This document shows positions 1 through 5,262 of a stretch of 6,536 nucleotides of DNA, piece after piece; the stretch's first letter is position 1; every line of letters begins with the position of its first letter. Under the pieces are notes generated by a model, which was not told where the DNA came from, made no database searches, and saw nothing but the letters and a program-made list of their open reading frames with translations. The DNA is from Bacteroidota bacterium (GTDB lineage Bacteria; Bacteroidota; Ignavibacteria; Tepidaquicellales; Tepidaquicellaceae): positions 1-6,536 of the forward strand of contig JAEYVS010000055.1 of the NCBI GenBank assembly GCA_023429265.1. Direction: 5' to 3'. Position numbers and translations under genes: made by a program.

Positions 1-93
1 ACCGGAGTCTTCCCCCCTTTGTACAAAGGGGTGATAACATATTTCAACTTTCGTTGTGCCGTTCCCAGGCTGGGTTTGGGAATGAGGGAGTAA
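1..93 (+). repeat. Hairpin-rich intergenic repeat, unit A (left edge)
   Basis: This unit begins with ACCGGAGTCT at the window edge, so it may extend further left, and ends with GGGAGTAA. It closely matches unit B (344-437), with only one difference in the first 56 bases. Three hairpins can be drawn. H1 (12-33) is a C-run, TTTGTACAAA and a G-run, with one C/T mismatch at 13/32. H2 (45-56) is CAAC, loop TTTC, GTTG. H3 pairs 60-70 with 74-84 as an 11-bp stem containing three G-T wobbles and a TGG loop. The wobbles pair only in RNA of the plus strand. I see no reading frame, transposase or CRISPR-like regularity. The function is unknown; it could be a small dispersed repeat or a structured RNA. 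Confidence 0.75.
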
Positions 94-192
94 AAGACCT
101 AGCCACGAATTAGCACAAATTTACTCGGATTTTCTTCATAACTGTTTCGGAAGAACAAATTATCACAGATTAGATCTAATTTATCGATTTTA
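94..192. other. AT-rich spacer between repeat units A and M
   Basis: About 100 bases without a gene separate the first two repeat units. The only clear structure is a perfect 12-base palindrome, ATTAGATCTAAT, at 169-180. A weaker 6-bp inverted repeat, TTCTTC (133-138) and GAAGAA (151-156), encloses a 12-base loop. No promoter or coding signal stands out. Confidence 0.4.
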
Positions 193-295
193 ACCGGAGT
201 AACACACCCCGTGACCAACTTCGTTGGTGCCACCCCTCTATAGAGGGGAATTTTCGTTTTGCGGTTCCGGGCTTTGCTGGAGAACGCTGGTAGTT
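193..295 (+). repeat. Hairpin-rich intergenic repeat, divergent unit M
   Basis: This is a more divergent member of the same family as units A and B, starting with the shared ACCGGAGT (193-200). Its modules are in a different order. The CAAC/GTTG hairpin comes first (214-228: ACCAAC, loop TTC, GTTGGT). A perfect 16-base palindrome, CCCCTCTATAGAGGGG, follows at 233-248. Last is an imperfect hairpin (about 260-286) with arms GCGGTTCCGGGC and GCTGGAGAACGC around TTT; the arms contain two bulges and a G-G mismatch. A/B and M share the sequence from the C/G palindrome into a TTTCG-containing linker and the GTTCC-type hairpin. The right boundary is uncertain. No coding capacity is evident. Confidence 0.55.
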
Positions 296-334
296 ATTAA
301 CCTCTAAAGCATAACAAATTCTAAACCCCCCTGC

Positions 335-437
335 CTCCGGTGAACCGGAGTCTTCCCCCCTTTGTACAAAGGGGGGATAACATATTTCAACTTTCGTTGC
401 GCCGTTCCCAGGCGGAGGCTTGGGGACGCGGGAGTAA
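335..437 (+). repeat. Hairpin-rich intergenic repeat, unit B
   Basis: The part from 344 to 437 is a direct repeat of 1-93, offset by 343 bases. H1 (355-376) is a perfect 22-base palindrome: six C, TTTGTACAAA, six G. H2 is at 388-399 (CAAC, TTTC, GTTG). H3 pairs 403-413 with 418-428 around a GGAG loop, as 11 pairs with two wobbles. An extra small hairpin, CTCCGG, TGAA, CCGGAG, at 335-349 overlaps the start of the unit, so the true left boundary may lie at about 335. The unit ends with GGGAGTAA (430-437). It lies just downstream of the terC stop codon on the opposite strand. There is no T-run after H1 in the terC direction, so it is not a convincing intrinsic terminator. Confidence 0.75.
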
Positions 438-467
438 TAATTAAGGTTGATGCATTTACCCAAAGTA

Positions 468-1283
468 TTATTTTGTACCGGTCTTAGAGACTTCCTCTAC
501 ATCGGCCGGGTCATCTTTAACACTAACCCACTTAATTCTATCTTTGCTTAATTCAATCGGTTTTTCGGTTTTCTTCCGGAGCTTTATATTGAGCATTTCG
601 ACTATGAGTGAGAATGCCATAGCGAAGTAAACATATCCTTTTGGAACCTCTACGTGGAAGCCTTCAACAAATAATAACAGACCGATCATTAATAAGAATG
701 ACAGGGCAAGCATCTTTATCGTAGGGTACTTATGAATGAAGTCGCTGACCCGTTTGGCAAAGATAATCATAACCACCAGCGATATCAGGATAGCAACGAT
801 CATAATCGAGATATGCGGCACAAGTCCTACAGCCGTTATGATGGAATCGAATGAAAATACCAGGTCAAGCAGAATGATCTGAACGATAGCCGAAGAGAAC
901 GTATGGAGCTTAGCCTTTCCGCCGGATGCTTCTATTTCATCGGTAGAAAGTTTGGAGTGAATTTCCAGGGTACTTTTGGTGAGAAGGAATAGACCTCCTC
1001 CAATAAGTATCAAGTCCCGACCACTGAATCCGTGTCCAAATATAGAGAATAGCGGGTGAACAAGATTCGCTATCCATACAATTGCGAAGAGCAGCCCAAT
1101 CCTGAATATCACCGCAAGCGCAAGCCCTGTTACACGGGCTTTGTCCTGTACTTCTTTTTTGAGCTTGCCGGTTATTATCGATATAAAGATAATATTGTCT
1201 ATCCCGAGAACTATCTCCATAAATGTCAGTGTCGCAAGACTGAGATACGTTTCGGGTTGAGAGAAGAGTTGAATCAGGTCCAT
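468..1283 (-). CDS. TerC-family integral membrane protein, probable metal (Mn) exporter
   Basis: A complete 271-residue protein of the TerC family. Members named after tellurite resistance (TerC, Alx, YceF/YkoY types) are linked to Mn2+ efflux and metal supply to exported enzymes. About seven hydrophobic segments are visible, near residues 13-37, 50-75, 88-105, 130-152, 158-177, 190-208 and 214-233. Family signatures are E23 with GIDN (27-30), DLVFSFDSI (140-148) with buried D140 and D146, and GLLLFVEGFHVEVPKGYVYF (201-220). The last ~38 residues form a charged cytosolic tail. There is no CBS or CorC-like domain, so this is the short form. The ATG at 1283 has no Shine-Dalgarno sequence but sits just after a good -10 box. 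Two terminators separate it from the upstream EF-G-type gene, so it is probably transcribed alone. The substrate is inferred from the family. Confidence 0.92.
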   Translation of the reverse strand: MDLIQLFSQPETYLSLATLTFMEIVLGIDNIIFISIITGKLKKEVQDKARVTGLALAVIFRIGLLFAIVWIANLVHPLFSIFGHGFSGRDLILIGGGLFLLTKSTLEIHSKLSTDEIEASGGKAKLHTFSSAIVQIILLDLVFSFDSIITAVGLVPHISIMIVAILISLVVMIIFAKRVSDFIHKYPTIKMLALSFLLMIGLLLFVEGFHVEVPKGYVYFAMAFSLIVEMLNIKLRKKTEKPIELSKDRIKWVSVKDDPADVEEVSKTGTK

Positions 1284-1294
1284 GGTTTGGTCGT

Positions 1295-1323
1295 ATTATA
1301 GAATTTTCCACAAAATTACTAAA
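1295..1323 (-). promoter_or_regulatory. Candidate promoter of the TerC gene
   Basis: Read on the minus strand, a consensus -10 box TATAAT (1300 to 1295) lies 17 bases downstream of TTTAGT (1323 to 1318), a partial match to a -35 box. Only 11 bases separate the -10 box from the ATG, so the transcript would start about 5 bases before the start codon and be nearly leaderless. That agrees with the absence of a Shine-Dalgarno sequence. The surroundings are AT-rich, so chance matches are possible. Confidence 0.4.
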
Positions 1324-1352
1324 ATTAAACTTCTTTCTCTATTCAGAAATCC

Positions 1353-1381
1353 AAAAAGTTGTTGGTGATAACACCAACAAC
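1353..1381 (-). terminator. Second intrinsic terminator between EF-G2 and TerC genes
   Basis: On the minus strand a perfect 10-bp stem (arms 1381-1372 and 1367-1358, GTTGTTGGTG with CACCAACAAC) closes a TTAT tetraloop and is followed at once by TTTTT (1357-1353). This is a standard Rho-independent layout. It lies ~70 bases past the EF-G2 stop and upstream of the TerC promoter, so it would back up the terminator at 1400-1429 and isolate the TerC gene. The plus-strand sequence here also shares short words with the left-edge repeats (GGTGATAACA and GGCGGAGTAA), so it may derive from that repeat family. Confidence 0.65.
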
Positions 1382-1399
1382 GGCGGAGTAATTGCCAAT

Positions 1400-1429
1400 A
1401 AAAAACCCGGTATTTAGTTACCGGGTTTT
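1400..1429 (-). terminator. Intrinsic terminator of the mscS-EF-G2 transcript
   Basis: An 11-bp stem (arms AAAACCCGGTA and TACCGGGTTTT, 1402-1412 and 1419-1429) encloses a 6-base loop. On the minus strand it leads into a run of six T (1405-1400). It begins 23 bases after the stop codon of the EF-G-type gene, the expected place for its terminator. Because the stem is flanked by A and T runs it could also act on the plus strand, but no plus-strand gene lies upstream of it. Confidence 0.85.
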
Positions 1430-1452
1430 AATTATAAATTATTGCATTAATT

Positions 1453-3564
1453 TTATGCAGCTTCTTCTTTTTCTTTTCTGTGCTGATCTATTATTTTTGT
1501 TTCAATTTCTTTTGGGACTTCTTCATAGCTGGCAAATTTCCTTCTGTATGTTCCCCTGCCCTGTGTAAGCGACCGGAGTGTCGATGAATACCCATTCATT
1601 TCGGAGAGCGGTATCTGGGCTTTGAGCTTCTGCAAATGTCCTTCAGCCTCCATTCCAAGGATGCGCCCGCGGCGAGAAGATACATCACCTGAAACGGCTC
1701 CCATAAATTCCTCCGGAAATACCACCTCGACATCATAGATGGGCTCGAGAATAACCGGAGTAGCTTCCATAAAACCCTTTCTGAATGCCATCGAGCCTGC
1801 TATTTTGAAGGAGTTTTCATCCGAGTCCACATTATGGAATGATCCGTCGAACAGAGTAACCTTTATGTCGATTACGGGACAGTCCAGTACTACACCATTA
1901 TGCATTACTTCCTGGACTCCTTTTTCAACTGCCGGAATAAACCTGCCGGGGATGACTCCACCCACTATTTTATTTTCGAATTCAAAACCCTCGCCTCTCT
2001 GACGGGGCTCGACTTTAATATGTACGTGACCGAACTGACCGCGCCCTCCGGATTGTTTTTTATGTTTGTACTCAACGTCATTTACTGCCATACGAATGGT
2101 TTCCCTATAGGGGATTTTAGGATCTTTAATGTCCACATCGAGCTTGTATTTGTCCTTCATCCTTTTGATGATGGTCTCCAGGTGTGAATCTCCCTGTCCG
2201 CTGATTACGGTTTCACGGGTTTCGGGAATATACGAAGAGATGAAGGTGGGGTCTTCTTCGTGGAATGAATGCAGTGCCGCTGAGATCTTGTCTTCATCAC
2301 CTTTATTACGGGGATGAATCGCAAGTGTGATGTTCGGGTCGGGAAATGCTATTTCAGGGAGTACAACCGGGTTTCCCTTTGAGCTTAATGTATTATTTGT
2401 ATGCGAGTCTTTTAACTTAACTACTGCTCCAATGTCGCCGCAAATAACCTCATCCATTTCCTTCCTGTTCTTACCGTTCATCGCAAAAAGCTGTGACAGC
2501 CTCTCGCCTTTTCCGGTCGCATCATTTATCATATCCATTCCATGAGATACTTTTCCGGAATAAACACGGAAAAATGACAGCTCGCCGATGTTCTTTTCGG
2601 AAACGGTTTTAAAAATGAACATTACGGGTTCACCATTCGGGTCAGGTTTCACCTCCTTAAGTTCATCGCTGCCGGGTTTGTGTCCTTTTTCGGGATGTTT
2701 GTCGAGTGGAGATTCCGTGTATTCGGCAATAAAATCGAGCAATGGCTTTACGCCAATATTCTTATCGGCTGCGGCGCAGAAAACGGGGAATATCTTCCTC
2801 TCCTGCATACCGAGCCTGAGCCCGCGCTCCACATCTTCCGGAGCCAGGTTTTCGTCATTTTCGAAGAACTTTTCCATCAGCTCTTCATCTTCTTCGGCGA
2901 TGCTCTCTATGAAAGCTTTGTGATATTGATCTGCTTTGTCCTTTAATTCGGCGGGTATATCGGATTCAGTTACATTCCCTGAACCGTCAGTAGCGAACTT
3001 AAGTAGCTTCATTTTTGCAACGTCCACGACTGAGTCAAATGCCGCACCGGGATTAACCGGGAACTGCATTACTGCAACGCGTGAGCCGAAACTTTCTTTG
3101 AGGTCGGATACACATTTTTCAAAGCTGACATTGTCGTGGTCGAGCTTATTCACGACAAAGATGATGTTATTCCTGTAGTGCTTAGTATTGTGGAAGGTGA
3201 TCTCAGTACCTACTTCCCTGCCTTTGGCGGCATCCAGCATAAGGATGGAAGTGTCGGATACTCTTAAGGCAGATACGACTTCTCCAATGTAATCCATAAA
3301 TCCCGGTGTATCGATAAGATTAATCTTAATCTTATCACCACCGTTCCTTTTCCAGAAGGCATTCATCACAGATGAATTGATGGACATCTGCTTTTCAATT
3401 TCGTCTTCGTGGTAATCACTTGTTGTGTTACCTTCGGACACGCTTCCCATTCTATTGGTTACTCCGGAACTGAAAAGAACTGCCTCGCAAAAGGAAGTCT
3501 TCCCGGTACCGGCATGGCCAATGACAGATACATTTCTAATTTGTTCGGATTTGTAATCAGGCAT
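1453..3564 (-). CDS. fusA2: Elongation factor G-like GTPase, EF-G2 type
   Basis: A complete 703-residue translational GTPase with all five EF-G domains: G domain about 8-285 with the G' insertion near 160-255, II about 312-398, III about 409-481, IV about 483-603 and V about 604-690. The P-loop is GHAGTGKT (16-23), unlike the AHIDAGKTT of canonical EF-G. G3 is DTPGF (85-89), G4 is NKLD (139-142), and G5 is probably within CAAADKN (263-269). The usual catalytic His after DTPG is Phe89. The domain IV tip keeps GSFHNVDSDE, with H577 where EF-G His583 lies. These marks place it with EF-G paralogues such as mycobacterial FusA2 and Bacteroides EF-G2 rather than housekeeping FusA. It acts on the ribosome at translocation; how far it depends on GTP hydrolysis is open. 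The start is supported by a Shine-Dalgarno sequence, and the gene follows the mscS-family gene by 27 nt. Confidence 0.93.
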   Translation of the reverse strand: MPDYKSEQIRNVSVIGHAGTGKTSFCEAVLFSSGVTNRMGSVSEGNTTSDYHEDEIEKQMSINSSVMNAFWKRNGGDKIKINLIDTPGFMDYIGEVVSALRVSDTSILMLDAAKGREVGTEITFHNTKHYRNNIIFVVNKLDHDNVSFEKCVSDLKESFGSRVAVMQFPVNPGAAFDSVVDVAKMKLLKFATDGSGNVTESDIPAELKDKADQYHKAFIESIAEEDEELMEKFFENDENLAPEDVERGLRLGMQERKIFPVFCAAADKNIGVKPLLDFIAEYTESPLDKHPEKGHKPGSDELKEVKPDPNGEPVMFIFKTVSEKNIGELSFFRVYSGKVSHGMDMINDATGKGERLSQLFAMNGKNRKEMDEVICGDIGAVVKLKDSHTNNTLSSKGNPVVLPEIAFPDPNITLAIHPRNKGDEDKISAALHSFHEEDPTFISSYIPETRETVISGQGDSHLETIIKRMKDKYKLDVDIKDPKIPYRETIRMAVNDVEYKHKKQSGGRGQFGHVHIKVEPRQRGEGFEFENKIVGGVIPGRFIPAVEKGVQEVMHNGVVLDCPVIDIKVTLFDGSFHNVDSDENSFKIAGSMAFRKGFMEATPVILEPIYDVEVVFPEEFMGAVSGDVSSRRGRILGMEAEGHLQKLKAQIPLSEMNGYSSTLRSLTQGRGTYRRKFASYEEVPKEIETKIIDQHRKEKEEAA

Positions 3565-3573
3565 AAATTGATT

Positions 3574-3579
3574 CTCCTT
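3574..3579 (-). promoter_or_regulatory. Shine-Dalgarno sequence of the EF-G2-type gene
   Basis: The minus strand reads AAGGAG followed by 9 bases and then the ATG at 3564, a canonical ribosome binding site that fixes the start of this gene. It lies in the 27-base gap after the mscS-family stop codon. It is the only clear Shine-Dalgarno sequence among the five gene starts in the window. Confidence 0.75.
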
Positions 3580-3591
3580 AAATAAAATTTA

Positions 3592-4536
3592 TTATGATAT
3601 TTTACTTTCTTTGTATTTCTTGTCAACAGTAAGTGGTATCGGCTGGTCTTTATCGTGTATCTGGAGCTGTAGTATATCAAACGGAATATCGATGCCGGCT
3701 TCGTCAAACTTTTCCTTGGTCATTCTGATCACATCGCTTTTAACATCGAATTGAGACCTATCGAGCACGTTATTATTGACCCAGAATCTGACTATGATAT
3801 TTATTGAACTTGAACCGAAATTATCGAGAAGAACATCCGGAGGAGGATCTTTGAGAACTTCCTCATTCGAAGCAAGCAGATCGTGCAACACCTGAACAGC
3901 CTTCCCCAGGTCTGAAGAATATTCTACCCCAACGACAAACTCGTGCCGCCTGGTAGGGGCGCGGTTGTAATTTATCATTGGATTTTTAATTAACAGAGAG
4001 TTCGGGATAAAGACATCATTCCCGTCAAAGGTTTTTATCAAAGTGGACCGCATATCTACTTCTGTAACGGTTCCCATAAACTCCTGCGATACAATTACAT
4101 CCCCAATATCGAAAGGGCGGTTGAATGCGAGTATCATACCGGCGAGAAAATTCTCTCCAATGTCCTTAAATGCAAATCCCACAATCAATGCAGACGCTCC
4201 GAGCCCTGCAATGAGTCCGCTTGCAACACCGCTGAATCCAAGAACACTTAATGCAAGGAAAAATCCAATTATCATAATTGTCCAGCGAAAGATCTTTCCG
4301 AGGAAAGCCGGAAGAAGCTGATCGCTCATCCTTTTTAGAAGGTTATTTTTTAATGTACGCCCAGCTATACCCGCTAAAATGATAAATACTATTACAATTA
4401 CTAATGCTATCAGTATCTGGGGAAGCAGAACTAAAAATCTGTCCCAGTACGAACCTAATAACGTTCCATAATCATCATTCGCTTTATCGTCTTGAAAAAA
4501 TGCAAATACGGACATAAACTTAAGGATAATTGGCAT
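3592..4536 (-). CDS. Small-conductance mechanosensitive channel, MscS family
   Basis: A 314-residue MscS-family channel, close to the length of the minimal E. coli MscS (286). Such channels form heptamers in the inner membrane and release solutes when membrane tension rises after hypo-osmotic shock. TM1 is about 36-58 and TM2 about 82-104. The pore helix TM3 is about 106-135, rich in Gly and Ala (GLIAGLGASALIVGFAF). It runs into NRPFDIGDVI (139-148), equivalent to the FRPF segment of E. coli MscS. The beta domain follows (about 149-195, GTVTEVDMRSTLI), then the alpha/beta vestibule ending in IDIPFDILQLQI (282-293). The start at 4536 has no Shine-Dalgarno sequence. A second ATG at 4515 (Met8) is equally possible, as the first residues are not conserved in the family. 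It is probably the first gene of an operon with the EF-G2-type gene. Confidence 0.92.
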   Translation of the reverse strand: MPIILKFMSVFAFFQDDKANDDYGTLLGSYWDRFLVLLPQILIALVIVIVFIILAGIAGRTLKNNLLKRMSDQLLPAFLGKIFRWTIMIIGFFLALSVLGFSGVASGLIAGLGASALIVGFAFKDIGENFLAGMILAFNRPFDIGDVIVSQEFMGTVTEVDMRSTLIKTFDGNDVFIPNSLLIKNPMINYNRAPTRRHEFVVGVEYSSDLGKAVQVLHDLLASNEEVLKDPPPDVLLDNFGSSSINIIVRFWVNNNVLDRSQFDVKSDVIRMTKEKFDEAGIDIPFDILQLQIHDKDQPIPLTVDKKYKESKIS

Positions 4537-4578
4537 AAATACGAACTTTTGTGAGATTATTGCAGTTTAGAGCACTAA

Positions 4579-4622
4579 AGAAAGAAAATAGTATATTACA
4601 CTAAAAATATAAAGTTCTTTCT
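4579..4622. promoter_or_regulatory. Inverted repeat in the divergent mscS/def promoter region
   Basis: The 150 bases between the divergent mscS-family and def starts are very AT-rich and hold no gene. Near the middle AGAAAGAA (4579-4586) and TTCTTTCT (4615-4622) form an 8-base inverted repeat with 28 bases between the arms. ACTAAA also occurs twice on the plus strand (4574-4579 and 4600-4605). The position would suit a regulator acting on both promoters, but base composition makes chance symmetry likely. Confidence 0.25.
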
Positions 4623-4660
4623 ATATAAAATTAATATTTTTATATTAAGTACTGAAATTA

Positions 4661-4666
4661 TATAAT
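4661..4666 (+). promoter_or_regulatory. Candidate -10 box of the def-fmt promoter
   Basis: A consensus TATAAT lies 20 bases before the def start codon, which would give a leader of roughly 14 bases without a Shine-Dalgarno sequence. The bases 16-18 upstream (ATTTTTAT) show no good -35 box. It could also be a by-product of the surrounding A and T richness. Confidence 0.4.
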
Positions 4667-4686
4667 CAAAGCCATAAAAACATAGA

Positions 4687-5247
4687 ATGAGTAAATATTT
4701 TCCAATAACGACCTACGGAATGGACATTCTCCGTCAGGAAACCAAGCAAATACAGGAAGTTGACCTCGACCTGGTAAAGGTAATTCATAAGATGTTCGAA
4801 ACGATGCATAACGCTGACGGTATCGGGCTGGCTGCGCCGCAGGTGAATATTCCAGTAGCTTTGACGGTAATAGACATTTCCGGGGATGATGACTATAAAA
4901 ATATTAAACCGCTTACCCTAATAAATCCAGAGATAGTGGAAACTCACGGTAAGATAGAACGCGAGGAAGGATGCCTGAGCATGCCCGGACTAAGGGCAAT
5001 TGTCACAAGACCGGAGAAGATTTTCTTTAAATATTACGACATCGATATGAAGGAGCAGGAAATGGAAGCGGATAAGTTACTTTCGAGAGTGGTGCAGCAC
5101 GAGATAGATCACCTCCACGGAAAGCTATTCATTGATTACCTTGACGAAGAGCAGATGAAGGAGCTAAAAGCAGAGCTTCGCGACATAAAGAATAAGAACA
5201 TAGAAACATTTTATCCTCTTTACATTCACTCCGAACTGGAATACTAA
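4687..5247 (+). CDS. def: Peptide deformylase
   Basis: A complete 186-residue peptide deformylase, the cytosolic metalloenzyme (usually Fe2+) that removes the formyl group from N-terminal formyl-Met of new chains as they leave the ribosome. All three family motifs are present. Motif 1 is GIGLAAPQ (45-52), motif 2 is EGCLS (94-98) with metal ligand C96, and motif 3 is QHEIDH (137-142) with ligands H138 and H142 and catalytic E139. The length and the tail after residue 165 are normal for the family. The ATG at 4687 gives the usual N-terminal extent (PITTYGMDILR). It has no Shine-Dalgarno sequence. It is first in a def-fmt pair with a 15-base gap, a very common arrangement that joins formylation and deformylation of initiator Met. 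Confidence 0.96.
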   Translation: MSKYFPITTYGMDILRQETKQIQEVDLDLVKVIHKMFETMHNADGIGLAAPQVNIPVALTVIDISGDDDYKNIKPLTLINPEIVETHGKIEREEGCLSMPGLRAIVTRPEKIFFKYYDIDMKEQEMEADKLLSRVVQHEIDHLHGKLFIDYLDEEQMKELKAELRDIKNKNIETFYPLYIHSELEY

Positions 5248-5262
5248 CATACATATATTCTG

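Noticed and set aside
355..376. H1 of repeat B as terminator of the TerC gene
   Set aside because: The palindrome is strong, but in the TerC direction it is followed by AAGACTCC rather than a T-run, and it is over 90 bases past the stop codon.
1..437. CRISPR array
   Set aside because: The units are about 95-105 bases, have internal hairpins, vary in module order and are separated by unequal spacers. There is no short regular repeat and no cas gene in view.
85..437. yybP-ykoY Mn riboswitch, suggested by GGGAGTAA words near a terC-family gene
   Set aside because: The words are on the plus strand, downstream of and opposite to the TerC gene. They recur as ends of the repeats, and the rest of the riboswitch core is not seen.
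176..463. 95-codon open frame on the minus strand across repeats M and B
   Set aside because: Its sequence is made of the hairpin repeats, it has no recognisable domain, and its start lies in the AT-rich spacer without a start signal. It is open by chance through the C/G-rich palindromes.
937..1311. Open frames opposite to or out of phase with TerC (937-1311 minus, 1056-1301 plus)
   Set aside because: They overlap the clear TerC frame, have no family-like sequence and no start signals. They are shadows of the real gene.
1754..1763. ACCGGAGTAG inside the EF-G2 gene, resembling the repeat start (also ACCGGAGT at 5286-5293 in fmt)
   Set aside because: Both fall on conserved codons (ATPVILEP in EF-G2 and GTPEF in fmt) and lack the hairpins that follow in the true repeats.
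3459..3707. 82-codon minus-strand frame across the mscS/EF-G2 junction
   Set aside because: It overlaps both confident genes in another frame and has no recognisable domain, so it does not indicate a frameshift or an extra gene.
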